From the NCBI GenBank assembly GCA_025359215.1, contig JANYHE010000108.1:1-62636 (forward strand): a DNA stretch of 62,636 nucleotides, written 5' to 3'. The translations under genes were made by a program, and so were the position numbers. The notes below the pieces were generated by a model. That model searched no databases, had not been told where the DNA came from, and worked only from the letters and a program-made list of their open reading frames with translations. Origin of the DNA: Hyphomicrobiales bacterium (GTDB lineage: Bacteria > Pseudomonadota > Alphaproteobacteria > Rhizobiales > Aestuariivirgaceae). Each line of letters starts with the position of its first letter. The stretch's first letter is position 1. Positions 8,118 through 18,390 of this stretch are shown here, piece after piece.

Positions 8118-9710
8118 CTATGACGCAAACGCTGCCGCCATCAGCCTTCTGGTATAATCCTGTTTGGGTTTAAGCATCACTTCATCTGGCGTGCCCTGCT
8201 CTACCAGTTTGCCATCCTTCATAACCATAATATGATCGGCCATGGCGCGGACCACGGCGAGATCGTGGCTGATGAATAAGTAGGAAAGGTTGTAAGCTTT
8301 TTGTAAATCACGCAGCAGGTCTACGATTTGTTTTTGCACTTGCCGGTCTAGCGCCGATGTGGGTTCATCCAACACCACCACTTTTGGTTTGAGGATAATT
8401 GCTCGCGCAATGGCAAGGCGCTGGCGCTGGCCGCCAGAAAATTCATGTGGGTATCGATTGCGGAGTGCAGGGTCGATTTGCACCTCTTCAAGCGCCTGCA
8501 CCGCTCTTGCATCGCGGGCTGCGGCAGACATGGCGGGCTCGTGAACGATCAACCCCTCAGTGATAATTTGACCTGCCGTCATGCGCGGAGAGAGCGAGCC
8601 AAACGGATCTTGAAACACCACTTGCAACTGCTTGCGCAAGGGCCGCATGGTTTGTTTGTCAAAGCCTGTAATGGCTTGGCCATTAAAATTGAGCGCGCCT
8701 CGGCTGGGAAGTAGCCGCAACAACGCGCGCGCCAGTGTGGATTTTCCAGAGCCCGATTCACCAACAATGCCAATTGTTTGACCCTGTTTTAATGAGACTG
8801 AAACATGATCAACCGCTTTCAATTCAATCGGCGGACTGCCCAGAAAGCCACCACCGATTTTGAACGTGACCTGAATATCTTCCCCAGACAATATAACAGG
8901 TGCACCAGCAACAGGTGGCGCTTTGCGACCTGTGGGTTCAGCTTCCAACAAAGCTTTGGTATATTCATGTTTAGGGTTTGCGAAGATGGCTTTGGTATCG
9001 CCCTCCTCCACCACTTCGCCTTTGCGCATGACATAGACCCGTTTGGCGATGCGCTTTACGATGCCTAAATCATGGGTGATGAAAATCATGGCCATGCCGA
9101 GGCGATGTTGCAAATCAGCCATCAATTCTAAAATTTCGGCTTGGATGGTCACGTCTAAGGCGGTGGTGGGTTCATCAGCGATCAGGAGTTCGGGATTATT
9201 GGCGAGTGCCATGGCGATCATCACGCGCTGGCGCTGGCCACCCGACATTTCATGAGGGTAAGAGCGCATACGCCGTTCTGGTTCTTTAATTTTCACCAGT
9301 TCCAGCATTTCAATGGCGCGTTTGCGGGCGGCGGCGGCGTCAAATTTCAAATGATGTTTGATGGGCTCCATAAGCTGATTGCCAATGGTATAAAGCGGAT
9401 CAAGCGATGTCATCGGCTCTTGGAAGATCATACTGATCTTGCGGCCGCGAATGGTGTTCAGCTCGGCTTTCCCCATAGCCAAAAGATTGCGACCTTCAAA
9501 TTCACATTCGCCTGTTGCTTTGCCATTGGCAGCCAGCAGGCCCATGGCGGCCATCATCATTTGGCTTTTGCCAGAGCCGGATTCACCGACGATAGCAATT
9601 GTTTCGCCGGCATTGACTTGAATGTTAGCGCCTTTCACGGCTTCAACTTTGCCATCCATGGTGTCGAAATTGACTTTTATGTTTTTCAAAGAAAGGACTG
9701 GTTTTTTCAT
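8118..9710 (-). CDS. Dipeptide/oligopeptide ABC transporter, fused ATP-binding protein
   Basis: 530-residue tandem ATPase with two complete nucleotide-binding domains (DppD-like then DppF-like, as in YejF/GsiA). Each half carries a Walker A (GESGSGKS), a signature (SGGQRQR) and a Walker B (ADEPTTALD in the first, [10 protein letters not shown] in the second). The chosen ATG at 9710 lies one base after the permease stop and is preceded by AAAGGA. An in-frame extension of 14 codons upstream would overlap the permease and is unlikely. It powers the peptide importer encoded by the three genes upstream. Confidence 0.92.
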   Translation of the reverse strand: MKKPVLSLKNIKVNFDTMDGKVEAVKGANIQVNAGETIAIVGESGSGKSQMMMAAMGLLAANGKATGECEFEGRNLLAMGKAELNTIRGRKISMIFQEPMTSLDPLYTIGNQLMEPIKHHLKFDAAAARKRAIEMLELVKIKEPERRMRSYPHEMSGGQRQRVMIAMALANNPELLIADEPTTALDVTIQAEILELMADLQHRLGMAMIFITHDLGIVKRIAKRVYVMRKGEVVEEGDTKAIFANPKHEYTKALLEAEPTGRKAPPVAGAPVILSGEDIQVTFKIGGGFLGSPPIELKAVDHVSVSLKQGQTIGIVGESGSGKSTLARALLRLLPSRGALNFNGQAITGFDKQTMRPLRKQLQVVFQDPFGSLSPRMTAGQIITEGLIVHEPAMSAAARDARAVQALEEVQIDPALRNRYPHEFSGGQRQRLAIARAIILKPKVVVLDEPTSALDRQVQKQIVDLLRDLQKAYNLSYLFISHDLAVVRAMADHIMVMKDGKLVEQGTPDEVMLKPKQDYTRRLMAAAFAS

Positions 9711-9711
9711 G

Positions 9712-10812
9712 TCAGCGGTCCTTTGGGTCAAGCGCATCACGCAGGCCATCACCGATAAAATTCAAGGCGAAAAGCGTGGACGTGAGAAAGAAGGATGGGA
9801 TGATGAGCAGCCATGCGGCCCCTTCCATGTTGCGCGAACCCTGGCTGATTTGCACACCCCAGCTGGAACTGGGTTCCTGCACACCCAAACCAAGATAAGA
9901 CAAGAAGCTTTCCAAAATAATCACCTGCGGCACTAGCAAGGTGACATAGATGATGATTGGTCCAAGCATGTTTGGAATAATGTGGCGGAATAATATGCCC
10001 ATGTTACTCACGCCCAATGCTTCTGCGGCTTGAACAAATTCTTGCCGCTTTAACGACAGCGTTTGCCCACGCACAATGCGCGACATATCGAGCCAGAGCA
10101 CTGCACCAATGGCAATAAACATCAGCATAAAATTACGACCGAAGAAAACCACCAACATGATCACAAAAAATGTGAAGGGCAGCGCATAAAGAATATCAAC
10201 AATGCGCATCATAATCTCATCAGTTTTACCACCGATGAAGCCCGATGTTGCACCGTAAATAACACCTATGAAAACGGCGACAAAGCCAGCGAGCAAGCCC
10301 ACCATGAGCGATACACGCCCTGCCATCAATGTGCGGGTGAGAAGGTCGCGTCCGCTGGTGTCTGTGCCAAAATAGAAATACAGTTTCTGTACGGCGGCAC
10401 TCATGGTCATTTCCATGCCATCGGCAGATTTTGTTTCCACTTTGCCGTCTTTGAAAGAATCTGAACGATCAAGATAGCGCGTCACACGATCATCAATGGG
10501 TTTTGGTGCCGTGACAGTGACAAAGAAGCGACCATCTTTTTCCTTCCACTCCTTCAGTGTGAGATGTGCGCGGGCGACAATTTCCTTGATTTCTTGGTCA
10601 AGCTTATCGGCTTTTGGATAGGCATCGAATGACGGCGGCACGCGCACATAACTTGAGTATTGTGTGGTAAATTCATGGTTGGTGAAGCTGGGGCCTATTA
10701 AGCAGATCAGGCCGATAAAAGCCAGCCACACAGCACTGACGATTGCGGCGCGATTGGCTTTCAAACGAATCCAAGCATCAAGCCAGAGAGAGCGTCCAGC
10801 ATTCTCAATCAT
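9712..10812 (-). CDS. Peptide ABC transporter permease (DppC/OppC type)
   Basis: About 366 residues. An N-terminal membrane segment is followed by an extended soluble loop of roughly 120 residues, then five more membrane segments with the coupling loop EFVQAAEALGVSNMGILFRH. The large periplasmic insertion matches the YejE/OppC subset. The ATG at 10812 overlaps the upstream permease's end by 8 bases; an alternative TTG six codons upstream exists. It pairs with the DppB-like protein encoded just upstream. Confidence 0.9.
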   Translation of the reverse strand: MIENAGRSLWLDAWIRLKANRAAIVSAVWLAFIGLICLIGPSFTNHEFTTQYSSYVRVPPSFDAYPKADKLDQEIKEIVARAHLTLKEWKEKDGRFFVTVTAPKPIDDRVTRYLDRSDSFKDGKVETKSADGMEMTMSAAVQKLYFYFGTDTSGRDLLTRTLMAGRVSLMVGLLAGFVAVFIGVIYGATSGFIGGKTDEIMMRIVDILYALPFTFFVIMLVVFFGRNFMLMFIAIGAVLWLDMSRIVRGQTLSLKRQEFVQAAEALGVSNMGILFRHIIPNMLGPIIIYVTLLVPQVIILESFLSYLGLGVQEPSSSWGVQISQGSRNMEGAAWLLIIPSFFLTSTLFALNFIGDGLRDALDPKDR

Positions 10813-11728
10813 AGCGCACCCGTGGATCAATCACAGCGTAGAGTATGTCAGATACAAGATTGAACACGATGGTAAATACGGCGATGATTATCACCGTGCC
10901 CATTACCATTGTATAATCGCGGTTCAATGCGCCATCGATAAAAGAGCGGCCAATGCCTGGAATTTGGAAAATGCTTTCGACGATGATTGACCCTGTTAGC
11001 AAGCCCGCCGCTGCTGGCCCGGCATAAGAGGCAATGGGAAGCAATGCGCCGCGCATGGCATGGCGAATGACAATGGAATAATCTGAAAGGCCCATGGCTT
11101 TGGCGGTGCGAATGTGATTGGTGTGCAGCGCCTCAATCATGGCGCCGCGCATAAGGCGAGCGACGGTTGCTAATTGCGGCAGGGCCAAAGTGATGACAGG
11201 GCCAATCAACGCCGCGAGTGCCCCTTCATGCCAGCCGCCAATCCAAATCCAATGAAATGTGAGGCCAAACACCAACTGGATCAAAGGAGCAGTTACGAAT
11301 GTGGGAATGGTTGAGCCCGCTGTGGCCAAAGTGACGACGATATAATCAATCAAACCATTATGACGTAAAGCCGCCACCACGCCCATAGCGCAACCAGCGA
11401 CTAGTGAAAACAACATGGCAAGACTGCCGATCCACAGCGACACGGGCAGGCTTTTGGCGAAAAGTTCAGCCACACTGAAGTTGAGGATCACATAACTGGG
11501 GCCTAAATCACCGTGAATCAAATTATTGAGGTAGCGCAGATATTGCGACAACACAGGTTCGTCCAAATGAAATACGCGCTCAATGTTGGCTTTGATTTCA
11601 GGGGGAATGCCTTTTTCCATATTGAATGGACCGCCCGGCGCAATGTGCATCAGGAAGAATGAAATTGTGATGATGACAAACAAAGTGGGAATAGCGACGA
11701 GCAATCGCTTCAAGACATAGCGCAGCAT
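10805..11728 (-). CDS. Peptide ABC transporter permease (DppB/OppB type)
   Basis: 307-residue inner-membrane permease. It starts with the typical MLRYVLKRLLVAIPTLF segment and has six membrane helices and the coupling region HIRTAKAMGLSDYSIVIRHA. It overlaps the downstream permease gene by 8 bases. It is separated from the binding protein gene by 147 bases holding a palindromic repeat. It is part of the oligopeptide importer. Confidence 0.92.
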   Translation of the reverse strand: MLRYVLKRLLVAIPTLFVIITISFFLMHIAPGGPFNMEKGIPPEIKANIERVFHLDEPVLSQYLRYLNNLIHGDLGPSYVILNFSVAELFAKSLPVSLWIGSLAMLFSLVAGCAMGVVAALRHNGLIDYIVVTLATAGSTIPTFVTAPLIQLVFGLTFHWIWIGGWHEGALAALIGPVITLALPQLATVARLMRGAMIEALHTNHIRTAKAMGLSDYSIVIRHAMRGALLPIASYAGPAAAGLLTGSIIVESIFQIPGIGRSFIDGALNRDYTMVMGTVIIIAVFTIVFNLVSDILYAVIDPRVRYD

Positions 11729-11762
11729 GGGTTACGTTGCCCCCAACTCGTTGTAAAAATAA

Positions 11763-11840
11763 GTCATCCCGACCGAGGTCGGGACCCTTAAAACCAGCGT
11801 GGAAAAACAGTTACTGGGTCCCGGCTTTCGCCGGGATGAC
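11763..11840. repeat. Palindromic intergenic repeat (gtcatcccg/cgggatgac type)
   Basis: A 78-bp element bounded by gtcatcccg and its complement cgggatgac, with two inner hairpins (cccgacc-gag-gtcggga and cccggc-tttc-gccggga). This type is common between genes of Rhizobiales and other alphaproteobacteria. It lies between the peptide-binding protein gene and the permeases, where it may stabilise the upstream mRNA. It is unrelated in sequence to the element at 41-177. Confidence 0.75.
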
Positions 11841-11875
11841 ATTGAAGTGTGAAATTGCAGCAATTTTTTGCTGCC

Positions 11876-13444
11876 TCAATCCTTGCTTACAAAGCGGGAG
11901 GGATGCTTATCCATCACGTTATCCACAAAGCCGTGCAGCTTCGGCGACACCACGTTGTGGTTGCCGTAATAGAGCAATGGCAGAATGCCAATGTCTTTCA
12001 TGTAAATGGCTTCTGCGTCAGAAAGTTCTTTCATGCGCACAGCAGAATCTGGTTCAACGGCAGCCTTGTCTAAAAGCGCATCAAAATCTTTGTTGGAATA
12101 ATCAGCATAGTTATTACCGTCGCCTGTGTGGCCCAGGTTCAGGAATGTTACAGGGTCTTTAAAGTCTGCAATCCAGCCAGCGCGAGCCAGATCGAAATCA
12201 CCTTTTTGTTCCAGATAGCTATAATGTGTTTTGCCGTCTGTATTGATCAGTGAAACATCAAAGCCAAAAGGTTTCAACATCTCTTGAATAGCCACGGCTG
12301 TGTTCTTGTGGTTTTCAGACGTGTTGTAACGGATTTCCAATTTTTGTGGATGCGCTGGTGAAATGTTCAACTCGTCGAAAACTTTCTTTGCGGCGTCTTC
12401 GCGGTCTAGCTGAGGCATGTCTGCATAGCTCATCATGCTTGGTGTGTAGCCTTTGGAGCCCGGAGGCACAATCGAATAGGCCGGTAACATTGAGCCCTGC
12501 CACACTTTGGTGGCCAGCTGATCACGATCAATCACCATCGAAATCGCGTTGCGCAATTTGGGGTTATCCCACGGGGCCTTCTTGGTTTTAAACACATAAT
12601 AATAGGTGCCAAGTTCTGGTGTGACGTGAATTTGGTCGCCAAATTTGGCTTTTAGATCAGCCAATTGCTCGGTCGGAAAATCATTCATGGAATCGACTTC
12701 GCCGGCCTGATAGCGCTTAATGCCGGCGGCACGATCTTCTGTTGGAATGTAATTCACAACATCAAGCTTCACATTTGCTGCGTCTATAAATTTGGGGTTC
12801 TTCACAAGTTTGATGTGATCATTAGGCACATTTTCTGCCAGCACAAACGCACCGTTGGAAACCATGTTGCCGGCCTTAATAAAATCATCCCCGAATTTTT
12901 TAAGATTGGCTTCGCTCACGGGATACATGGCTTGGTGGGTGAGCATTTCGAGGAAATAGGGTGTTGGTCCCTTGAGAGTGACTTCCAATGTATAATCATC
13001 AATGGCTTTCACACCTAAATCTTCAGGCTTGGCTTTGCCACCATTGATGGCTTCGGCATTCAGCACGGGGAAAGCCATTGAAGCATATTCCGAAGCTGTT
13101 TTTGGATCGAGAACACGACGCCAAGCAAAGACGAAATCCTTAGCGGTGACGGGCGAACCATCAGACCAAACATCTTTCTGGTTGAGTTTAAAAGTATAGA
13201 CTTTGCCATCGGGGGAGACAGTCCAACTTTCTGCTGCACCTGGTTGCGCATTGCCTTCTGTGTCTTCGGTGATCAAACCCATAAATAGATCGCGAAGGAT
13301 ATTGGCTTCTTCAACTGTTGAAGTTTTGTGCGGATCCAGCGATTGCACATCGCCATTGGCACCACGATTCCAAACGGAGTCTGCAAAAGCTGTCGACGAC
13401 ATAAGTGCAAATAGTGCAGCACTGGTTAAAAGTGATTTGAACAT
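11876..13444 (-). CDS. oppA: Periplasmic oligopeptide-binding protein (OppA family)
   Basis: 522-residue family 5 solute-binding protein. A Sec signal peptide covers residues 1-21 (hydrophobic core, cleavage after AFA). The mature chain begins with the typical family pattern NGDVQSLDPHKTSTVEEANI and contains the SWTVSPDGKVYTFKL segment. It most resembles OppA/MppA-like peptide receptors. Start ATG at 13444 follows GAGGGAG. It heads the leftward operon binding protein - permease - permease - fused ATPase. Whether peptides are cell-wall derived or nutritional is not visible. Confidence 0.9.
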   Translation of the reverse strand: MFKSLLTSAALFALMSSTAFADSVWNRGANGDVQSLDPHKTSTVEEANILRDLFMGLITEDTEGNAQPGAAESWTVSPDGKVYTFKLNQKDVWSDGSPVTAKDFVFAWRRVLDPKTASEYASMAFPVLNAEAINGGKAKPEDLGVKAIDDYTLEVTLKGPTPYFLEMLTHQAMYPVSEANLKKFGDDFIKAGNMVSNGAFVLAENVPNDHIKLVKNPKFIDAANVKLDVVNYIPTEDRAAGIKRYQAGEVDSMNDFPTEQLADLKAKFGDQIHVTPELGTYYYVFKTKKAPWDNPKLRNAISMVIDRDQLATKVWQGSMLPAYSIVPPGSKGYTPSMMSYADMPQLDREDAAKKVFDELNISPAHPQKLEIRYNTSENHKNTAVAIQEMLKPFGFDVSLINTDGKTHYSYLEQKGDFDLARAGWIADFKDPVTFLNLGHTGDGNNYADYSNKDFDALLDKAAVEPDSAVRMKELSDAEAIYMKDIGILPLLYYGNHNVVSPKLHGFVDNVMDKHPSRFVSKD

Positions 13445-13550
13445 TAAGTTTTCTCCCTCAAAAAATGTCTCGCTTGTTCGGCAACCTAAATATACCTCGC
13501 GAGTAATAGAGATAGGCTAGCACCAAGATGCGTAGAACTTCAACTGAGAT

Positions 13551-16103
13551 TCACTCGCCGTGCAATATCTGCAAAATTGGCCGCAATAATGAAGAAATTA
13601 ACAGAAGCGCCAAAACGCAAGCGGCACTCAACACTCCCAACCGAACGGCGACTTCAGGCAAATTCAACATCATAAATGGGATGGCAATGACCACGAGCAA
13701 CCCCACGGGAAGCCATGCTTCAACTGCGTAATATGCATTCGAGGTGATAGGGCTTGGAATTTGCTTTTTCTGAAATGCAATCACTAACGACGAGGCCATG
13801 AAAGCTGTGGCGGATAGACAATATAGGATGGTTTCAAGATTGAGTGCTAACTGGAATTTCAATGCGCCAGCCATGATGGCACCAGCAAAAATGGCAAATG
13901 TGAATATGCACGCCAAGACGGCGGAGAGTGAAAGTGTTGCCAGAAGTATCGCCAAGAAACTAGAAACGGCAATTAGAACGCCTATTGTATAAGTTGATTG
14001 AGTTTGTAGCGCGTCCTGTTCTGCTGCGACCAGAGAGGGGTGGGCCACGTGAAAACCTTGTGCGGCTAAAACCGCTGCCAATCCCTCATTCGAAAGGCCA
14101 GAACTGGGGGTAACTTCCAAGCGAAATACGCCTTGATCGGAGAGAAATAGACTTTTGAGCTGTGGGTCCAAAGTCTGTAAACTTGGTCGATCAAGTTTTG
14201 CCAAAGCCTCAGCTCTATCGGGCAAAACATTGAAAGAGCCAAAAATTCGGTTTTCGAGTGCCATGACTTCTGTGTTGCTGCTTGTGGCGGAAAGCACCTC
14301 CAAGCTGCGCCTGAATTCATCAGCACTTGCCCGGAGTTCTTTTCTTGTTGCCGTTGAATCAGCGATCGCCTGCAAGCTATCTTGCAAAGTCGATACATGC
14401 TCACGCAATATATCTGGCGATTGGGGGATGAGCGGCGTTATCCGCGGGAATTGATCTTTCAATTCCTGCAAAGCCACAAGTTTTTCTTCCACTTGCTGTG
14501 GTAAGAAGGCTCCCAACCAGCGCACACTTTGCGCCTCATGAATTGTCTTTAATTTTTTAACGATCGATTCTGCTTCGCCTGGCGATTCTGCTAAAATGTT
14601 TACAGCGGCATCACCCTGCGCAACCGGCAGTTCATAAGTGATGAGTTTTGGCGCATACCAAAAACCTGCGATAGCAATTAGGATAGTGGCGAGAGCCAAA
14701 ACATTTCGCGTGACGCGCCACATTTGATTATTGAAAAGGGCTTCATGAAGCGGAGCAAGCCATTCGCTCGCATTCCAGTTCGCAGCGTTTTCCCGCGCAT
14801 TCACCAACGCTGGAATGAGTGTCAGTGTGGCCAATAGGCCTATTGCCAATGCGGCGATCATTGCGAAGGCACAGACATTGGTGGCATAACTGTTAAAGCC
14901 AAACAAACTGCCCCATATCATCATGGCAGCGACAGTTAGTAGCATAAGGCCCCTGCCCTGTTTTTGGCTGGCTAACATCACGGCGCTTTCCCTGCTTCTC
15001 GCCACATTGAGTGCTTCAACTGCAATAAAGCTAAAACGCGCAGCCGATTGCACTATAAGCAAAAAGAGGGTTGCAAGCATGGGCCACGATGCCAAAAGTG
15101 TGTTGGGTGAGAAAAATCGGAACGGTCCTGCAATCACTGCAAAGGTGATTAAAACGGGCGTCATGATCAGCAGCGTCAAATTGAACTGTCCAAGTGCTGC
15201 AGTTAATGCGAAGCCTACAAAAATGATTGCCATAGCCACCGCTGGCCAAAGGTTCTTTTGTGATGATGGGGTTTCGACAAGTTTCGCTGTTTGTGTGGAT
15301 TGGTCAACGAGAGTTGCTGTGCCATCGTTAGGAGGAATTTGAGCAATCGCGCTATTCACAGCAGCCAGCGCTTGCGCATTGTTTCCCGATTTTGGTAGCG
15401 CAAAAACAAGCACTGAATTTGGCAGGGTTTCGACGTTCAATCCTGCAATTGTCGTCCAATCCACCAGCCTTTCCGTTCCCGTCATCAGAGCCTGAATAGA
15501 CTTTGCTGATTCTGAAAAAAGTGCGTCCAGGCCTTGTGGATCACGGCCCAATTCGATTGAGGCAGACACTTCATTCACCAGTGTAGCCAAGCTGGCGGTG
15601 GTGGGTGCAGCAGCGACGGCGGTGAACAAAGGCAGTAAAGACTTTGCATAGGCAACGCGCGCTTTCACATCTTCCAAAGAATGATAAAGAATGCCGTGGC
15701 TTTCATAATAATCACCGGTGCCTGGTGCAAAGACGACATCAAAACTCTCCTTTTGAGATCCCAGCGTGCTGACAAGTTGGATCTTGTCTGCGTTTAAAAT
15801 TTCTTGTTTGTCGTTGCTTAGATTAATAGCAATGAGCGCATTCAAATTTGGAAAATTGCGGTTCAAGTCTTCGAGATATTTTTGCGACTTCGATGTTGAT
15901 TTAAATTCGAATGCAGTTTGAGTTTCGAGACCTCCCTGCACAAGCGTCCACGCTACAGATAGTGCAGCCAAACCAAACCAAAAAAACAACATCAAGGTTG
16001 ATTGAAGATAAGAGAACCTTGCCAACCGCGCAAATAGATTGGGCTTCAACCGTGGCGGTGCCGCTGGCTGTGGAGCATAGTTGTCAAAAAGCGATCTGCG
16101 CAT
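13551..16103 (-). CDS. RND/MMPL-family membrane protein, HpnN-like putative lipid transporter
   Basis: 850 residues. An N-terminal membrane helix (about 38-58) is followed by a large periplasmic domain (about 60-280), a cluster of membrane helices to about 480, a second periplasmic domain and a second helix cluster at 715-845. This is the two-fold RND layout of MMPL/HpnN proteins, and the length agrees with HpnN (hopanoid transporter). It is the third gene of an operon after psd and pssA, 12 bases behind pssA, so its cargo may be a phospholipid rather than a hopanoid. No hopanoid genes are in the window. Periplasmic partners are not evident. Confidence 0.75.
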   Translation of the reverse strand: MRRSLFDNYAPQPAAPPRLKPNLFARLARFSYLQSTLMLFFWFGLAALSVAWTLVQGGLETQTAFEFKSTSKSQKYLEDLNRNFPNLNALIAINLSNDKQEILNADKIQLVSTLGSQKESFDVVFAPGTGDYYESHGILYHSLEDVKARVAYAKSLLPLFTAVAAAPTTASLATLVNEVSASIELGRDPQGLDALFSESAKSIQALMTGTERLVDWTTIAGLNVETLPNSVLVFALPKSGNNAQALAAVNSAIAQIPPNDGTATLVDQSTQTAKLVETPSSQKNLWPAVAMAIIFVGFALTAALGQFNLTLLIMTPVLITFAVIAGPFRFFSPNTLLASWPMLATLFLLIVQSAARFSFIAVEALNVARSRESAVMLASQKQGRGLMLLTVAAMMIWGSLFGFNSYATNVCAFAMIAALAIGLLATLTLIPALVNARENAANWNASEWLAPLHEALFNNQMWRVTRNVLALATILIAIAGFWYAPKLITYELPVAQGDAAVNILAESPGEAESIVKKLKTIHEAQSVRWLGAFLPQQVEEKLVALQELKDQFPRITPLIPQSPDILREHVSTLQDSLQAIADSTATRKELRASADEFRRSLEVLSATSSNTEVMALENRIFGSFNVLPDRAEALAKLDRPSLQTLDPQLKSLFLSDQGVFRLEVTPSSGLSNEGLAAVLAAQGFHVAHPSLVAAEQDALQTQSTYTIGVLIAVSSFLAILLATLSLSAVLACIFTFAIFAGAIMAGALKFQLALNLETILYCLSATAFMASSLVIAFQKKQIPSPITSNAYYAVEAWLPVGLLVVIAIPFMMLNLPEVAVRLGVLSAACVLALLLISSLLRPILQILHGE

Positions 16104-16114
16104 GGCCTTATGCG

Positions 16115-16885
16115 TTAGACTTGTTGTGTCTGAAGATTTTTACGCCGATAAGTCAACACACTGAAGGGAATGAGGCACAAATAGATTGCCGAAATGATCG
16201 CAAGTGATTCCCAAGGGAACGATATGAGATAGACGACTGCGAGTGCCAAACCCGCCAAAAGTGGCAAAAACAAATTGCGTGGCACACGTGTTATATTTTT
16301 GCCTGAAAATGTGGGAACGCGGCTAACCATTAAAATCGCAATGAGAACGACAAAGGCAGCAATTGTTTTCACATGGCTGTGGCCCTCATCTATGAAGCCC
16401 AGAAAACCCAAATAGAAAGGTAACATGGCCAGCATTGCGCCAGCAGGTGCAGGCATTCCAGTGAAGAAAGCAGCGGCCCAGGCAGGTTTATTAGGATCAT
16501 CCAAAGCCACATTAAACCGCGCTAATCGCAAGGCGCAGGCAATGGCCAGCATGAGACAAACAACCCAGCCCAGAGTTTTCATCGTGTTGAGCGACCAAAA
16601 ATAGAGCATCAGAGCGGGAGCCACTCCAAAATTCACAAAATCTGCTAATGAATCAAGCTCGGCACCAAAACGCGATGTGCCTTGCAGATAGCGGGCCAAG
16701 CGACCATCCATGGCATCAAGCACGAGCGCAAAAATCACGCCGCCCACCGCAAATTCGTATCGGCCTTCAACTGCAAATCTAATTGCTGTGACGCCGCTGC
16801 AAAGCCCAAGCAAAGTAATCAGATTGGGCAGAAGATACCGGATGGGTATGGGTTGAAAGCGCTTGTTATTGGGGGATGGTTCCAC
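16115..16885 (-). CDS. pssA: CDP-diacylglycerol-serine O-phosphatidyltransferase
   Basis: 256-residue inner-membrane phosphatidylserine synthase of the CDP-alcohol phosphatidyltransferase family. The diagnostic motif is complete: D57, D60-G-x-x-A-R65, G74, D78 and D82. Several hydrophobic helices follow. The start is a GTG at 16885 preceded by AAAGG, five bases after the psd stop. It makes phosphatidylserine from CDP-diacylglycerol and serine, the substrate of the decarboxylase encoded directly upstream. Length matches the type II synthases of Rhizobiales. Confidence 0.93.
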   Translation of the reverse strand: MEPSPNNKRFQPIPIRYLLPNLITLLGLCSGVTAIRFAVEGRYEFAVGGVIFALVLDAMDGRLARYLQGTSRFGAELDSLADFVNFGVAPALMLYFWSLNTMKTLGWVVCLMLAIACALRLARFNVALDDPNKPAWAAAFFTGMPAPAGAMLAMLPFYLGFLGFIDEGHSHVKTIAAFVVLIAILMVSRVPTFSGKNITRVPRNLFLPLLAGLALAVVYLISFPWESLAIISAIYLCLIPFSVLTYRRKNLQTQQV

Positions 16886-16890
16886 GGGGA

Positions 16891-17595
16891 TTAGCCTTTG
16901 CGCCCGGTGCGGCCTGCACCTGTGGCATTCAAATCTGCCAGCACAGTTTCCCCCGCTATCGCGCGCTGACCCAAGATTGCCAAGGGGGCAACACCGTTTG
17001 GCAAATAAACATCAACACGGCTGCCAAAGCGAATGAGGCCAAAACGTTGGCCCACATCCAGCCTATCGCCATCACTTACAAATTTCACGATGCGCCTTGC
17101 AATCAGCCCCGCTATTTGCACCACACCCAATTTGGTGCCGTTGGCTGTTTCCAATGTGAGTGCTTGACGCTCATTGTCTTCGCTGGCTTTGTCAAGCTCG
17201 GCATTGACGAAGAGGCCGGGGATATAAGTAATTTTTGTGATGCGCGCGGGCACTGGGCTACGATTCACGTGCACATCGAAAACATTCATGAAAACCGAAA
17301 TGCGGGTCATCATCTCGCGCGGCAAATCGAGCTCTGGGGGCGGAATGACACTTTCAATGGCGCTGACACGACCATCAGCAGGTGAAATCACCAAACCCTC
17401 TTGTAATGGTGTCACCCGTTCCGGATCGCGGAAGAAATAAGCGCACCAAGCGGTGAGCACAACGCCCACCCACCCCACAGGCTGAAAACCCAACCAGAAG
17501 AACAACAAGGTGACGGCTGCAAATATTGCGATGAAGCGCCACCCTTCTTTGTGGATGGGCGCGAAAGATGATGTGATGCTTTGAACGATGGACAT
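16891..17595 (-). CDS. psd: Phosphatidylserine decarboxylase proenzyme
   Basis: 234 residues, the short alphaproteobacterial form. Two hydrophobic helices at about 18-52 anchor it in the inner membrane. SPADG (71-75) and FDVHVNRSP (106-114) are conserved. G191-S192 in the RFGSR motif is the autocleavage site that creates the pyruvoyl group from the serine. It converts phosphatidylserine to phosphatidylethanolamine. As the first gene of psd-pssA-RND it shows tight coupling of the two last steps of PE synthesis. Confidence 0.94.
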   Translation of the reverse strand: MSIVQSITSSFAPIHKEGWRFIAIFAAVTLLFFWLGFQPVGWVGVVLTAWCAYFFRDPERVTPLQEGLVISPADGRVSAIESVIPPPELDLPREMMTRISVFMNVFDVHVNRSPVPARITKITYIPGLFVNAELDKASEDNERQALTLETANGTKLGVVQIAGLIARRIVKFVSDGDRLDVGQRFGLIRFGSRVDVYLPNGVAPLAILGQRAIAGETVLADLNATGAGRTGRKG

Positions 17596-17659
17596 GGGAG
17601 TTCTCTAGCTGGTTTCGTTGTCGAATGGAATCGATTTACTGCTAGAGCTATAATAACGC

Positions 17660-17693
17660 AAAAGACCCACTGTGTTCCCCAACACAGCGGGTC
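17660..17693 (-). terminator. Rho-independent terminator after the first UPF0145 gene
   Basis: A 13-bp stem with one mismatch (gaccc...gtgtt / aacac...gggtc) and loop cccc, followed on the minus strand by TTTT. It lies 26 bases beyond the stop of the 141-residue UPF0145 gene and before psd, so it should insulate the psd operon. Confidence 0.85.
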
Positions 17694-17718
17694 ATTTTTA
17701 ATTTTTTTAGAAGCAGGC

Positions 17719-18144
17719 TTAGTGCATCATGTTTGAAACAGAGCGCAAAGCTGGCTTCACCATGTAAGGCATCACACCAAACTCATCGTCATTGGCTGCA
17801 GCGCTGAACGCTGGCATTGCCGCTGGCAATTGGGCGGTGCGCACGGCTGTGCCGGTTGCAACTGCAGTGAACAAGCCTTCTGACATTTCAAACACTTCTA
17901 AGCGCAGGCCAATAATGGCATCAGCACCCAATTCGCGGGCTTGTTCCATGGCCTTCTTTTCAGCTTTTTCTTTGGCGGCGTTCAAGCCATCAGCCATGTC
18001 ATCCATGCTGCTATATTGCAAGCCACGCAGGCCGCCATGGTTATACTTGGTGATACGACGCGACCATAAGGATGATCCGCGCACCACTCCGAGTGTTTCT
18101 TCATTAACGCGACCGGCAACGGTCTCCATTGTTGTCAACTTCAT
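17719..18144 (-). CDS. UPF0145 / YbjQ-family protein, copy A
   Basis: 141 residues. It has the YbjQ-like fold signature: TVAGRVNEETLGVVRG near the N-terminus, a helix with alternating Ala and Lys (ADGLNAAKEKAEKKAMEQA), then GADAIIGLRLEVFEMSEGLFTAVATGTAV. The family forms ring-like oligomers and has been annotated as heavy-metal-binding, but its role is unsettled. A C-terminal tail with FGVMPYMVKP is shared with the next gene (LKPFMFNQP). It starts at ATG after GGGGACTAA. It is a paralogue of the gene at 18442-18801, with homologous upstream sequence. Confidence 0.8.
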   Translation of the reverse strand: MKLTTMETVAGRVNEETLGVVRGSSLWSRRITKYNHGGLRGLQYSSMDDMADGLNAAKEKAEKKAMEQARELGADAIIGLRLEVFEMSEGLFTAVATGTAVRTAQLPAAMPAFSAAANDDEFGVMPYMVKPALRSVSNMMH

Positions 18145-18390
18145 TTGATTAGTCCCCTAAATTGTTATGGCGCTGTTTCCTTTTCGCAGGCACTTGGCAC
18201 CGTCCACACCGTGTCCGCATTTGCTGCGGTACAACTTCACTATGCCCCTGAAGACGTAAACAAAGATGAATCAAGGTAGCATTTGCATCAAATTTGAAAC
18301 GTATTTTCAGCTCATTTGAACAGCAGCGTTAACGCGAGATTGGATTGTTTGCTTACTGAAAGGTTGATTACGCGTGCGGCTCTTTAAAAC
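18145..18390 (-). promoter_or_regulatory. Upstream region of UPF0145 copy A, containing a GCGTTAACGC palindrome
   Basis: This noncoding stretch contains the perfect 10-bp palindrome gcgttaacgc at 18326-18335. The surrounding 50 bases (from catttgaac to ttactgaa-ggttga) match the region upstream of the second UPF0145 gene closely. Conservation between the two copies marks a probable promoter or operator; I cannot place the -35/-10 confidently. Confidence 0.5.
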
